A DNA stretch of 64,000 nucleotides from Janibacter sp. Soil728 (GCF_001428305.1 NZ_LMRZ01000005.1:186001-250000), one strand, 5' to 3'; shown: positions 9,127 through 18,291, numbered from the stretch's first letter. Translations and numbers: made by a program. The notes: generated by a model not told the origin, from the sequence alone.

Positions 9127-9136
9127 AGGTTAGCCT
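9127..9136. promoter_or_regulatory. overlapping divergent -10 boxes, DUF3866 and pafB
   Basis: AGGTTAGCCT reads as TAACCT on the minus strand (7 bases before the DUF3866 ATG) and TAGCCT on the plus strand (21 bases before the pafB GTG). The two -10 boxes share two bases, so the promoters should compete. Confidence 0.5.
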
Positions 9137-9157
9137 CAGCGTGACGAAGGGAGCGAT

Positions 9158-10147
9158 GTGGCTGCACCCAACACGCCCGCCGCGAAGACCGAGCGCCTGC
9201 TCAACCTGACGATGAGCCTGCTCTCGTCGCGGATCCCGGTACCCAAGCAGCGGATCCGACGCATGGTCGAGGCCTACCAGCTCGTCGAGTCGGACGAGGC
9301 CTTCGACCGGATGTTCGAGCGCGACAAGGAGGACCTGCGCGCGATGGGCATCCCGCTCGTCACCGAGGACATCGGGGTCTTCGAGGACGAGCAGGGCTAT
9401 CGCATCGACCAGCGCGAGTACGCGCTGCCGCCCGTCGAGCTCGCCGCGGACGAGCGGGCCGTCGTCGGCCTCGCCAGCCGCGCCTGGGCGCACGCGACGA
9501 TGGCCGGCACCGCGGCGACCGCCTGGCGCAAGGTGGCTGCGAACGACGAGGTGGGGGAGGACCCCTTCGTCGGTCTCGAGCCGCAGCTGGGTGGCGCGGA
9601 GCCAGCCTTCGAGCCGCTCAAGGACGCTGTCCTGTCGGGGACGTCGGTGCGCTTCGACTACGCCCGCCCCGGGACCGACGGCGCCGCGCCCCGCCGGGTC
9701 GAGCCCTGGTACCTCACCGCCTGGCACGGTCGCTGGTACCTCGTCGGGCACGATCTCGACCGCGAGGCCACCCGCGTCTTCCGGCTCTCGCGCATCACCA
9801 CGGCCGTGACGGTGACACGTGACCCGATCACGGCGGCGATCCCCGACGACATCGACCCCGTGCGGATGATCGCCGCGATCGACGGCCGGGAGCCCACACG
9901 GACTCCGGCCGTGCTGCGCGTGCGCACCGACGCCGGTCACTGGCTGCGCCGGCGCGCCGACCTGGTCGAGCCGGTCGACGAGCAGTGGGACCGGGTGCAC
10001 CTGCAGCACTCCGGTCTGCACGCCTTCGCCAGCGAGATCGCCAGCCACGGCCCCGACGTGGTCGTGGAGGAACCCGCCGAGCTTCGGGACGCGGTCATCG
10101 ACCGGCTGCGGGCCGTCGTCGAGGAGCACGAAGGGAGCGTCCGATGA
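9158..10147 (+). CDS. pafB: WYL-domain transcriptional regulator PafB
   Basis: 329 residues: an N-terminal winged HTH (about 10-75, LLNLTMSLLSSRIPVPKQRIRRMV) then a WYL domain (about 140-225, with RVEPWYLTAWHGRWYLVGHD) and a C-terminal WCX-like extension. PafB with PafC activates the LexA-independent DNA-damage response in mycobacteria; WYL domains bind ligands such as single-stranded nucleic acid. GTG start with GAAGGGAGCG upstream. Its stop overlaps the pafC ATG (ATGA). The pafB-pafC-tatA-tatC-helY order seen here is common in actinobacteria. Confidence 0.93.
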   Translation: MAAPNTPAAKTERLLNLTMSLLSSRIPVPKQRIRRMVEAYQLVESDEAFDRMFERDKEDLRAMGIPLVTEDIGVFEDEQGYRIDQREYALPPVELAADERAVVGLASRAWAHATMAGTAATAWRKVAANDEVGEDPFVGLEPQLGGAEPAFEPLKDAVLSGTSVRFDYARPGTDGAAPRRVEPWYLTAWHGRWYLVGHDLDREATRVFRLSRITTAVTVTRDPITAAIPDDIDPVRMIAAIDGREPTRTPAVLRVRTDAGHWLRRRADLVEPVDEQWDRVHLQHSGLHAFASEIASHGPDVVVEEPAELRDAVIDRLRAVVEEHEGSVR

Positions 10148-11106
10148 GTCGTACGAGCGTGGAGTCCGCCACGAGCCGCGTCCAGCGTCTGCTCACGATG
10201 GTCCCGTGGCTCGTCAGCCGTCAGGGCATCGAGATCGAGGAGGCCGCAGCCGGCCTGGGCATCACCGAGGCGCAGCTCGTCGCGGACCTCGACCTGCTCT
10301 TCATGTGCGGCTACGGGCAGCTGCCCGACGAGATGATCGAGGCCAGCTACGAGGGCGGACGCATCTTCGTGACCAACGCCGACGCGATCGCTCGGCCGCT
10401 GCGCCTGAGCGTCGACGAGGCGATCTCGCTGATCGTCGGGCTGCGCTCGCTCGCCGCGAGCGGGGCGGGGGAGAGCAGCGCCGTCGAGCGGGCTCTGACC
10501 AAGCTCGGGGAGGCCACCGGGTCCATCCCGGGGATGGACCGCGTGGTCGTCGTCGAGGACGACACCCGGGTGGGGCAGACGACCGCGATGCTGCGTGACG
10601 CCTTGGCGGCCGCCCGTCGCGTGCACCTGAGCTATGTCGTCCCGAGCCGGGACGAGCGCACCGAGCGCGATGTCGACCCGATGCGGCTGGCCCACGTCGA
10701 GGGCCACTGGTACCTCGAGGGCTGGTGCCACCGGGCGCAGGACGTGCGCCTCTTCCGCGTGGACCGGATCGAGCAGGTCGAGGTCCTCGACGAGGCGTCG
10801 ACGCCCCCCGAGGGCGTGGCCCGCCGTGACCTCAGCGCCGGCGCCTACCAGCAGGGCGCGGCCGACGTGCCCGTCACGCTGCGGCTCAGCCCGGCTGCCC
10901 ACTGGGTCGCGGAGTACTACCCGGTGACATCTCGGGAAACATCCGGCGAAGACCTTGTCGTCACCCTGCCCACGAGCAACGAGGGCTTCCTGCGCCGCCT
11001 GGTGCTGCGGTTGGGGGGATCCGTCGAGGTCACCGGCCCCGCGTCCCTGCGCGACGCCATGGCCACCCACGCGACGGAGGCACTGTCGGCATACGGCACG
11101 CCCTGA
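10144..11106 (+). CDS. pafC: WYL-domain transcriptional regulator PafC
   Basis: 320 residues, same architecture as PafB: N-terminal winged HTH (RVQRLLTMVPWLVSRQGIEIEEAAAGLGI), WYL core (RDVDPMRLAHVEGHWYLEGWCHRAQDVRLFRVDRI) and C-terminal WCX region. It should form the PafBC heterodimer. ATG overlaps the pafB stop by four bases, so the two are produced together. Confidence 0.93.
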   Translation: MSRTSVESATSRVQRLLTMVPWLVSRQGIEIEEAAAGLGITEAQLVADLDLLFMCGYGQLPDEMIEASYEGGRIFVTNADAIARPLRLSVDEAISLIVGLRSLAASGAGESSAVERALTKLGEATGSIPGMDRVVVVEDDTRVGQTTAMLRDALAAARRVHLSYVVPSRDERTERDVDPMRLAHVEGHWYLEGWCHRAQDVRLFRVDRIEQVEVLDEASTPPEGVARRDLSAGAYQQGAADVPVTLRLSPAAHWVAEYYPVTSRETSGEDLVVTLPTSNEGFLRRLVLRLGGSVEVTGPASLRDAMATHATEALSAYGTP

Positions 11107-11175
11107 GCGTTGTCCCTGACGCTCAGGGACGAGGCATACACTGAATTCGTTGGTCGCCATCCGAAAGGTTCTGCC

Positions 11176-11457
11176 ATGCCCAATCTGGGCCCCATGGAAA
11201 TCATCCTCATCCTCGTCGTCATCCTGCTCCTCTTCGGCTTCAAGAAGCTCCCGGATGCCGCGCGCAGCGTCGGCAAGTCCGCTCGCGTCTTCAAGTCCGA
11301 GGTCAACGAGATGAAGGAAGAGGACCGCCAGCGCGAGGAGGCCAAGAAGTCTCGCGAGACCGGCACGGCGCCCACGAGCACCACGCCGACCACCGATGGC
11401 AACGCCATCGACGAGGCCAGGCCCCGCACGGACGACCAGTCCGGCCCGGTTGCCTGA
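11176..11457 (+). CDS. tatA: Sec-independent translocase subunit TatA
   Basis: 93 residues: a short N-terminal membrane helix (about 7-20, EIILILVVILLLFGF), the FKKLPDAARSVGKSARVFKSEV amphipathic helix with the FG-(K)LP hinge, and a charged hydrophilic tail. Forms the protein-conducting part of the Tat pathway for folded, RR-signal proteins. AAAGG precedes the ATG by about 8 bases. A likely client in this window is the oxidoreductase at 44293. Confidence 0.93.
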   Translation: MPNLGPMEIILILVVILLLFGFKKLPDAARSVGKSARVFKSEVNEMKEEDRQREEAKKSRETGTAPTSTTPTTDGNAIDEARPRTDDQSGPVA

Positions 11458-11482
11458 GCCCGCTCCCTTCGCCGTCGCACGC

Positions 11483-12340
11483 ATGACCAGACGAGAGCGC
11501 ACCCTCCGGGACCCCGAAGGGCGGATGCCGCTCAAGGCGCACCTGCTCGAGTTCCGCAACCGGTTGATCAAGGCCGCTCTGGCGATCGTGGTCGGCGCGA
11601 TCATCGGGTGGATCGTCTACAACCCGGTGCACATCGGGTCGTGGAGCTATGCCGGGGTGTACGACCAGCTGACCTACCCCTTCGACGAGTACAAGGCCAC
11701 CAACCCGAACAGTGTCGTCACGCTGAACTTCGGCAACGCGACCTCGGCCTTCACCACGCAGCTCGGCCTGTCGATCTTCACCGGCGTGATCATCTCCAGC
11801 CCGATCTGGCTGTGGCAGATCTGGGCCTTCATCCTGCCGGGCCTGACCAAGCGCGAGAAGCGGATGTCGCTGGGCGTCTTCGGCACGGCTCTGCCGCTCT
11901 TCCTCGCCGGGTGCTTCTTCGCCTACCAGACCCTGCCCAAGGCGCTGCTCATCCTCTTCGGCTTCACCCCCGACGACGACAAGTCGAGCAACATCCAGCA
12001 GGCGAGCGACTACTTCACCTTCATCACCCGCTTCATCCTGGCCTTCGGCCTGGCCTGGCTCCTGCCGGTCTTCCTCGTCGGCCTGAACGCCCTCGGGATC
12101 CTCTCGGGCAAGACGCTCAAGAAGTCCTGGCGGATGGCGATCCTGCTGATCTTCATCGCCTCCGCGGTCATCACACCCACACCGGACCCCTTCACGATGT
12201 TCCTGCTGGCCGGCCCGCTGTGTGCGCTCTACTTCATCGCGTTGGCGATCTGCCTCGTCATCGACAGGCGCCGCGTCGAGTCGGGCGCGGAGCCCGACTG
12301 GTCGGACCTGTCCGACGACGAGGCCTCGCCGCTCACCTAG
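11483..12340 (+). CDS. tatC: Sec-independent translocase subunit TatC
   Basis: 285 residues with six predicted membrane helices. The start region RMPLKAHLLEFRNRLIKA contains the conserved HLxEFRxR signal-peptide contact, and the first periplasmic loop ends with the SPIWLWQIWAFILPGLTKREKR block. TatC recognises twin-arginine signals and recruits TatA. I chose the ATG at 11483; the open frame extends upstream but overlaps tatA. Confidence 0.94.
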   Translation: MTRRERTLRDPEGRMPLKAHLLEFRNRLIKAALAIVVGAIIGWIVYNPVHIGSWSYAGVYDQLTYPFDEYKATNPNSVVTLNFGNATSAFTTQLGLSIFTGVIISSPIWLWQIWAFILPGLTKREKRMSLGVFGTALPLFLAGCFFAYQTLPKALLILFGFTPDDDKSSNIQQASDYFTFITRFILAFGLAWLLPVFLVGLNALGILSGKTLKKSWRMAILLIFIASAVITPTPDPFTMFLLAGPLCALYFIALAICLVIDRRRVESGAEPDWSDLSDDEASPLT

Positions 12341-12370
12341 TCGCTGCACGAGGGCGCGCTCTCGCTGGCA

Positions 12371-12376
12371 TAGCGT
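12371..12376 (+). promoter_or_regulatory. -10 box of helY, leaderless type
   Basis: TAGCGT ends six bases before the helY ATG; no ribosome site is evident. Confidence 0.45.
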
Positions 12377-12382
12377 GGGGGC

Positions 12383-15238
12383 ATGTCCTCTCCGGCTGAC
12401 CGATACGCTGCCTCCCGCCGACGCAGCGGTGCGGAGCTGACCACCTTCGCCACATCCGTCGGCTTCGAGCTCGATCCCTTCCAGATCGAGGGCTGCGAGG
12501 CAGTCGAGGCGGGTCACGGGGTCCTCGTGGCGGCTCCGACCGGGGCGGGCAAGACGATCGTCGGTGAGTTCGCCGTTCACCTTGCCCTCGTCCGCGGGCA
12601 GAAGGCCTTCTACACGACGCCGATCAAGGCGCTGAGCAACCAGAAGTACCACGAGCTCGCCGCTCGGTACGGTCACGACAACGTCGGCCTGCTGACCGGC
12701 GACACCTCGGTCAACGGCGAGGCGCCGGTCGTCGTCATGACGACCGAGGTCCTGCGCAACATGATCTATGCGGGGTCGACGACGCTCGACACGCTCGCCT
12801 TCGTCGTCATGGACGAGGTCCACTATCTCGCCGACCGCTTCCGTGGGGCCGTCTGGGAAGAGGTGATCATCCACCTGCCCAGGTCGGTGCAGGTGATCTC
12901 GCTGTCCGCGACGGTCAGCAATGCCGAGGAGTTCGGGGACTGGCTCGCGGAGGTCCGCGGTGGCACCGAGGTCATCGTCTCCGAGGTGCGCCCGGTGCCG
13001 CTGTGGCAGCACATGCAGGTGGGACGCGACGTGCACGACCTCTTCGTCGACGAGCTGGGTGCAGCCGATGGGTCACCGGCCAAGGTCAACCCCGAGCTGC
13101 TCGATGCCATTCGCGATCGGGTGCGCTCCGGTGGCGGCGACGGACCCTCGCACGGGGGCCGTGGCGGACCCTCGGGTCGAGGCGGGCACGCGGGGCGGGG
13201 CGGCCGTGGAGGGCGCGACCGCCACAGCGGTCGCGGCGACAGGGACTCGCGAGGCCGCGGCGGGCACAACGCTCCGGGCCCGCGCGGAGGAGGGGGCCGC
13301 TTCGGCGGCGCCGCGTCGCGCACAGAGGTCATTCGTGAGCTCGATCGCGACGGGCTGCTGCCGGCGATCACCTTCATCTTCAGCCGTGCTGGCTGCGACG
13401 GTGCCGTGGGCCAGCTCCTGGGCAACGACATGCGGCTGGTCTCCGAGCGCGACGGCGAACGCAACCGGCGCACCGTGGAGGAGCGCACCGCGTCCCTCGA
13501 GGGCGAGGACCTGGACGTCCTGGGCTACCACCAGTTCGTCGAGGGCATCTCGCGCGGTTTCGCTGCCCATCACGCCGGGATGCTCCCGCTCTTCCGCGAG
13601 GTCGTCGAGGAGCTCTTCACCGCCGGACGCATCCGGGCGGTCTTCGCGACCGAGACGCTCGCCCTGGGCATCAACATGCCCGCCCGCACCGTGGTGCTCG
13701 AGAAGCTGGTGAAGTTCAACGGTGAGTCCCACGTCGAGATCACGCCGGCGGAGTACACCCAGCTCACCGGCCGCGCCGGCCGCCGCGGCATCGACGTCGA
13801 GGGGCACGCCCTGGTCGTGTGGTCGCGAGGGATGGACCCGATGGCGGTGGCCGGTCTTGCGCAGACGCGGACCTACCCCCTTCGCTCCAGCTTCAAGCCG
13901 ACCTACAACATGGCCGTCAACCTCGTCGCCCAGGTGGGTCGGCAGACGGCCAAGGAGGTGCTGGAGACCTCCTTCGCCCAGTTCCAGGCCGACCGGTCCG
14001 TCGTGGGCATCGCGACCCAGGTGCGCGACCAGCAGGAGTCCCTGCAGGCCTACGCGGACGCCATGCACTGCCACGTCGGCGACTTCCGCGAGTACGCGGC
14101 CCTGCGCCGCCGGATCACTGATCTGGAAAAAGAGGGCTCTCGCAAGCGCAATTCCAACCGTCGCGCCGAGATCGCCATGTCGCTCGAGTCGCTGCGCGTC
14201 GGTGACATCGTGCGCCTGGGTGGTCGACGTGCCGGAGTCGCTCTCGTCATCGCGCCGCCGCGCTCCTACAAGGGCGAGCAGTCTGCTCCCACGGTCCTCA
14301 CCGAGGACAAGCAGGTCCGCCGCCTGACGGTCACGGACCTCGATGGTCCACTCACACCCTTCGGCCGGTTGGCGGTGCCCAAGGGCTTCAACCCCAAGTC
14401 GGTCAAGCAGCGCTCCGACCTCGCCGCGACCTTGAGGATCAAGGCGCCCCACGAGGACGCCCCCAGCGTGCGGCGGCACGCCAAGGAGAGCGCGAAGGGG
14501 GATGACGAGCGCCTCGAGCAGCTGCGGCGGGAGCTGAAGTCGCACCCCTGCCACCAGTGCCCGGAGCGGGAGGACCACGCGCGGTGGGCAGCTCGCTGGT
14601 GGAAGCTCAAGCGGGACAACTCAGCCCTGCAGCGCAAGGTGGAGATGCGGACCAACTCGGTGGCCCAGACCTTCGACCGGATCTGCACCGTCCTCGTCCA
14701 GATGGGCTATCTCGGCGAGGACGGCGAGAGCGTCACCGAGCTCGGGGGTCGGCTGCGCCGCCTCTACACGGAGAAGGACCTGCTCGCGGCCGAGTGCCTG
14801 CGCGGAGGAGCCTGGAAGCGGCTCGACCCGGCCGAGCTGGCGGCCGTCGTGTCGATGCTCGTCCACGAGCCGCGGCGTGATGAGCACGAGGCCTTCCCCC
14901 GGATGCCCACCGAAGGGGTCTCCGACGCCTGGCTGGACATGGTGCGGCGCTGGAGCGAGCTGGAGGACCTGGAGGGCGTGCACGCCCTGAAGCAGACCGG
15001 TGAGCCCGACGGGGGACTGGCCTGGGCGGTCCACCGGTGGGCCAGCGGCCGGCGCCTGGACGAGGTGCTGTCCGGGTCGGACCTCACCGCCGGCGACTTC
15101 GTGCGCCGCTGCAAGCAGGTCGTCGACCTGCTCGACCAGGTCGGCGACGCGGCCCCCGAGCCGCACCTGCGCGGGGTGGCCCGCACGGCCGTCGACAAGG
15201 TGATGCGCGGGGTCGTCGCCGCCGACCGGCTGGACTGA
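12383..15238 (+). CDS. helY: Ski2/Mtr4-like DEAH-type RNA helicase with RG-rich insertion
   Basis: 951 residues. Walker A APTGAGKT (Lys57), motif II DEVH (144-147), SAT (about 175-177), then ATETLALGINMPARTV and TQLTGRAGRRGID in the second RecA-like domain, followed by a DSHCT-type C-terminal region with CHQCPERE. This is the HelY family, related to exosome helicases, and probably unwinds RNA. Odd: residues 249-309, between the two RecA-like domains, form an Arg/Gly-rich low-complexity insert (repeated GRGG, RGGRGGR) resembling RNA-binding RGG boxes. It sits last in the pafBC-tatAC cluster and ends at a pair of palindromes. Confidence 0.9.
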   Translation: MSSPADRYAASRRRSGAELTTFATSVGFELDPFQIEGCEAVEAGHGVLVAAPTGAGKTIVGEFAVHLALVRGQKAFYTTPIKALSNQKYHELAARYGHDNVGLLTGDTSVNGEAPVVVMTTEVLRNMIYAGSTTLDTLAFVVMDEVHYLADRFRGAVWEEVIIHLPRSVQVISLSATVSNAEEFGDWLAEVRGGTEVIVSEVRPVPLWQHMQVGRDVHDLFVDELGAADGSPAKVNPELLDAIRDRVRSGGGDGPSHGGRGGPSGRGGHAGRGGRGGRDRHSGRGDRDSRGRGGHNAPGPRGGGGRFGGAASRTEVIRELDRDGLLPAITFIFSRAGCDGAVGQLLGNDMRLVSERDGERNRRTVEERTASLEGEDLDVLGYHQFVEGISRGFAAHHAGMLPLFREVVEELFTAGRIRAVFATETLALGINMPARTVVLEKLVKFNGESHVEITPAEYTQLTGRAGRRGIDVEGHALVVWSRGMDPMAVAGLAQTRTYPLRSSFKPTYNMAVNLVAQVGRQTAKEVLETSFAQFQADRSVVGIATQVRDQQESLQAYADAMHCHVGDFREYAALRRRITDLEKEGSRKRNSNRRAEIAMSLESLRVGDIVRLGGRRAGVALVIAPPRSYKGEQSAPTVLTEDKQVRRLTVTDLDGPLTPFGRLAVPKGFNPKSVKQRSDLAATLRIKAPHEDAPSVRRHAKESAKGDDERLEQLRRELKSHPCHQCPEREDHARWAARWWKLKRDNSALQRKVEMRTNSVAQTFDRICTVLVQMGYLGEDGESVTELGGRLRRLYTEKDLLAAECLRGGAWKRLDPAELAAVVSMLVHEPRRDEHEAFPRMPTEGVSDAWLDMVRRWSELEDLEGVHALKQTGEPDGGLAWAVHRWASGRRLDEVLSGSDLTAGDFVRRCKQVVDLLDQVGDAAPEPHLRGVARTAVDKVMRGVVAADRLD

Positions 15239-15241
15239 CCC

Positions 15242-15305
15242 TGCATTGCCCTATGGCAATGCAGACGAACGGTAGGAAGGACACGCATTGCCATAGGGCA
15301 ATGCA
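15242..15305. repeat. two palindromes, same family as 7945-8026
   Basis: Copies at 15242-15263 and 15284-15305, separated by 20 bases, lie between the convergent helY and exonuclease genes. One reads GCATTGCCCTATGGCAATGC; the second is its reverse complement, so the pair forms a larger inverted repeat and could act as a two-way terminator. Confidence 0.8.
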
Positions 15306-15308
15306 AGG

Positions 15309-16253
15309 TCAGGAGGGGAGCGAGTGGAGGGCGGTGGCGACGCGGTCGAAGGCGGAGGTCAGTCCGTGCTCCACGGCCAGCCGGCTCATCGCGGCCGGGT
15401 CGACGATGTCCGAAGGGAGTCGGATGTCGCCGTCTCCGACCGGGACGTCGTGCGCGACGCCCACGACGAGCGGAGCGACGTCGAGGTAGTCGCTGGCCTC
15501 CTCGAGGCGCAGTCGTCGCGCACCCTTGATCGTCGGGTCACCGGCCGCGAGGGCCGCACGCACACCGGCCAGGGAGCCGAAGTCCCGGATGAGGGTCGCG
15601 GCCGTCTTGTCGCCGATCCCCTTGACGCCAGGTAGCCCGTCGCTGGTGTCGCCGCGCAGCGCCGCCATGTCGGCGTAGGCATCGCCCGTCGTCACCCCGT
15701 ACTTGTCCTCGAGGAAGGCCTGCGTGACGACGTCGGGATCGCGTACCCCACCGCGGGCGGTGTAGAGCACCCGGGTGGACGAGGCGTCGTCGACGAGCTG
15801 GAAGAGGTCACGGTCGCCGGTGACGATGTCGACCGGCATCACATCGCGGTAGCGCATCGCGTAGGTGCCGATGACGTCGTCGGCCTCGTAGTGGGCGGCT
15901 CCGACGCGGGCGACACCGATGGCCTCGAGCGCGGCGATGATGAGCGGGACCTGCGGCGACAGCTCGTCGGGGACCTCCTCGCCGTCGGCGGTGTCCTCGG
16001 CGACCCGGTGGGCCTTGTAGGTGGGGATGGCGTCGACGCGCCACTGCGGCCGCCAGTCGTCGTCCCAGCAGGCCACGACGTGCGTGGGCCGGTATCGCGT
16101 GATCAGTGTGGCGAGCATGTCGAGGAAGCCGGCAACGGCATTGGTCGGAAGACCGGAGGGCACCGGCGCCCGCGAGGGCACCCCGTAGAAGGCACGGAAG
16201 TACAGCGAGGCGGAGTCGAGCAGGAGCAGGCGGTCACGCGCCGAGTCGGACAT
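15309..16253 (-). CDS. stand-alone 5'-3' exonuclease (PolI exonuclease-domain family)
   Basis: 314 residues. LLLLDSASLYFRAFYGVP and VVACWDDDWRPQWR give the first metal-site acidic residues, EADDVIGTYA and IVTGDRDLFQLVDD the next, and GDTSDGLPGVKGIGDKTA is the helix-hairpin-helix. No polymerase domain follows, so this is a free flap/5' nuclease like those acting on RNA primers and flaps alongside PolA. The ATG at 16253 follows a TAAGGT -10 box by seven bases. Divergent from the lrp gene; ends at the palindromes. Confidence 0.9.
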   Translation of the reverse strand: MSDSARDRLLLLDSASLYFRAFYGVPSRAPVPSGLPTNAVAGFLDMLATLITRYRPTHVVACWDDDWRPQWRVDAIPTYKAHRVAEDTADGEEVPDELSPQVPLIIAALEAIGVARVGAAHYEADDVIGTYAMRYRDVMPVDIVTGDRDLFQLVDDASSTRVLYTARGGVRDPDVVTQAFLEDKYGVTTGDAYADMAALRGDTSDGLPGVKGIGDKTAATLIRDFGSLAGVRAALAAGDPTIKGARRLRLEEASDYLDVAPLVVGVAHDVPVGDGDIRLPSDIVDPAAMSRLAVEHGLTSAFDRVATALHSLPS

Positions 16254-16260
16254 GGGCCCG

Positions 16261-16285
16261 ACCTTACGGGTCCCTCGCCTATGGT
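16261..16285. promoter_or_regulatory. back-to-back leaderless promoters, exonuclease and lrp
   Basis: TAAGGT on the minus strand (16261-16266) is seven bases before the exonuclease ATG; TATGGT on the plus strand (16280-16285) is six bases before the lrp ATG. The whole divergent intergenic region is only 38 bases, so each promoter's -35 region must lie in the other gene. Confidence 0.5.
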
Positions 16286-16291
16286 TCACCC

Positions 16292-16714
16292 ATGGAAGCG
16301 GCAGATCGACGCATCATCGACCTCCTGCGCGCCGACGGGCGGATGAGCTACACCGACCTGGGCAAGGCGATCGGGCTGTCCACCTCTGCCGTGCACCAGC
16401 GGGTGCGGCGCCTGGAGGAGCGCGGAGCGATCACGAGCTACACCGCGGTCGTGGATCCCGCCTCGATGGGCACCCCCCTGACTGCCTTCATCTCGGTCGC
16501 GCCGCTCGATCCCAGCGCACCCGACGACGTGCCGGACCGCCTGCAGGGCATCGAGGAGATCGACGCCTGCTACTCCGTCGCCGGTGACGCCAACTACCTG
16601 CTCCGCGTGCGGGTGAGCACCCCCCAGGCCCTCGAGGAGCTGCTGGGCCGGGTCCGCAACCGCGGCGGGGTCTCGACCCGCACCACCGTCGTGCTCAGCA
16701 CCTCGTGGGAGTGA
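16292..16714 (+). CDS. Lrp/AsnC family transcriptional regulator
   Basis: 140 residues: N-terminal HTH (about 5-55, RRIIDLLRADGRMSYTDLGKAIGLSTSAVHQRVRRLEERGAI with a typical second recognition helix) and a C-terminal RAM/ligand domain (CYSVAGDANYLLRVRV). Such regulators sense amino acids. Its stop overlaps the GTG of lnt, so it heads a coupled lrp-lnt-ppm1-fxsA operon. Target genes cannot be told; autoregulation is likely for the family. Confidence 0.9.
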   Translation: MEAADRRIIDLLRADGRMSYTDLGKAIGLSTSAVHQRVRRLEERGAITSYTAVVDPASMGTPLTAFISVAPLDPSAPDDVPDRLQGIEEIDACYSVAGDANYLLRVRVSTPQALEELLGRVRNRGGVSTRTTVVLSTSWE

Positions 16715-18291
16715 TCGAGCGGCTGCCCGCACGGCTGCTGCTGGCTCTGGCCGGTGGCCTGTGCCTGTGGCTGTCCTTCCCCGACCACGACCTCGCGTAC
16801 CTCGCGATCGTCGGCGTCGCCCTCGTGGGCATCTCGATGTGGGACGTGTCGCCGCGCACGGGCGCCCTGCTCGGACTGGTCGCGGGCGTTGCCTGCTTCC
16901 TGCCGACCCTCAGCTGGTCGGGCATCTTCGTCGGCAAGTTCCCGTGGTTCGCCCTGGCCATCACCGAGGGTCTCTACGTCGCCGCGATGGGCGCCGTGCT
17001 GGCGGCGGTCCAGCGTCCCCTCCTGCGAGCTGGCCGGTTGCTGCCGGCCGCACTGCTCGTCCCCGTGCTGTGGGTGCTGCAGGAGTGGACCCGGGGGAGC
17101 CTGCCCTACGGGGGCTTCCCGTGGGCGCGGATCGCCTTCTCCCAGGCGGACACCCCCTTCGCCCGATGGGCCGCGATCGGGGGAGCGCCGCTCATCACCT
17201 TCGTCGTGGCCCTGATCGCCGTACCGCTCGTGCTGCTCGTGGTGACCCGACGTCTTCCCGTCGTCGCCATGGTGGTGGCCCTCGTGGCGGGTCTGGGTGC
17301 CTTCGCCGTGCCCGTGCCGACCAGCGGTGAGTCCACGGCCAAGGTCGGCCTCGTGCAGGGCAACGTGCCGCGACCGGGGCTGAACTTCAACGCCGAGCGC
17401 CGCAAGGTCCTCGACAACCACGTGGCCGGCACGGAGGCGCTGGCCGAGCGCCACCACGACCTCGACCTGGTCATCTGGCCGGAGAACTCCTCCGACATCG
17501 ACCCGCTGCGCAACCCTGATGCCAAGGCACAGGTGCAGCGTGCCCTGGACGCGGTCGACACTCCCATCATCGTCGGTGCCATCCTCGACGAGCCGGCTCC
17601 GGCCGTCTCCAATGCCTCGCTCTTCTACCAGCCCGGTGGGGGAGCGCCGCAGCGCTACGTCAAGCAGCACCCCGTCCCCTTCGCCGAGTACATCCCCCAC
17701 CGCGACTTCTACCGGCTCTTCAGCTCCAAGGTCGACCTGGTGCGGGTCGGTTTCGCCAAGGGCGACCGCAATGCCGCCTTCCGGGTGGAGGGCCGCGACG
17801 GCAGCTTCACCGCGGTGCCGACCATCTGCTTCGAGGTGGCGTACGACGGACTGATGCGCTCGGCGGTCCGGGACGCAGAGGCGAAGGGGGAGCCCAGCCT
17901 CCTCGTCGTGCAGACCAACAACGCGACCTTCGGCTACTCCGCCGAGTCGACGCAGCAGTACGCCATCTCGCGCATCCGGGCCATCGAGCACGGGCGCAGC
18001 GTCGCGCACGTGTCGACGGTCGGGGTCTCCGGCTTCGTCAACCCCGACGGGACGAGCACCCCGACCACCGAGCTCTTCACCGCTGCCCAACCAGTCGACG
18101 ACGTCGTGCTGCGCAGCGGCCTGACCCTCTCGGACCGCCTCGGACCGTGGGTCGAGTGGGGCAGCGCGCTCCTGCTGCTGATCGCCGTGGCGTGGCGGCT
18201 GCGTCGGGCCCGGCCGGGTAGTCTCGACAACCGGTCGACCGACGACCGTCGTCCCCCCGTCCAGAGCGAGGAAGCCTCCACCGGTGCCTGA
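16711..18291 (+). CDS. lnt: apolipoprotein N-acyltransferase
   Basis: 526 residues. Several N-terminal membrane helices precede a carbon-nitrogen hydrolase domain in which the catalytic Glu (VIWPENSSD), Lys (VKQHPVPFAEYIPH) and Cys (ICFEVAYDG) can be placed; a last helix lies near the C-terminus. Lnt adds the third acyl chain to lipoproteins on the outer leaflet. GTG at 16711 overlaps the lrp stop; another GTG at 16705 would add two residues. In Mycobacterium tuberculosis an Lnt-like domain is fused to polyprenol-phosphate mannose synthase; here the two are separate genes overlapping by eight bases. Confidence 0.92.
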   Translation: MIERLPARLLLALAGGLCLWLSFPDHDLAYLAIVGVALVGISMWDVSPRTGALLGLVAGVACFLPTLSWSGIFVGKFPWFALAITEGLYVAAMGAVLAAVQRPLLRAGRLLPAALLVPVLWVLQEWTRGSLPYGGFPWARIAFSQADTPFARWAAIGGAPLITFVVALIAVPLVLLVVTRRLPVVAMVVALVAGLGAFAVPVPTSGESTAKVGLVQGNVPRPGLNFNAERRKVLDNHVAGTEALAERHHDLDLVIWPENSSDIDPLRNPDAKAQVQRALDAVDTPIIVGAILDEPAPAVSNASLFYQPGGGAPQRYVKQHPVPFAEYIPHRDFYRLFSSKVDLVRVGFAKGDRNAAFRVEGRDGSFTAVPTICFEVAYDGLMRSAVRDAEAKGEPSLLVVQTNNATFGYSAESTQQYAISRIRAIEHGRSVAHVSTVGVSGFVNPDGTSTPTTELFTAAQPVDDVVLRSGLTLSDRLGPWVEWGSALLLLIAVAWRLRRARPGSLDNRSTDDRRPPVQSEEASTGA

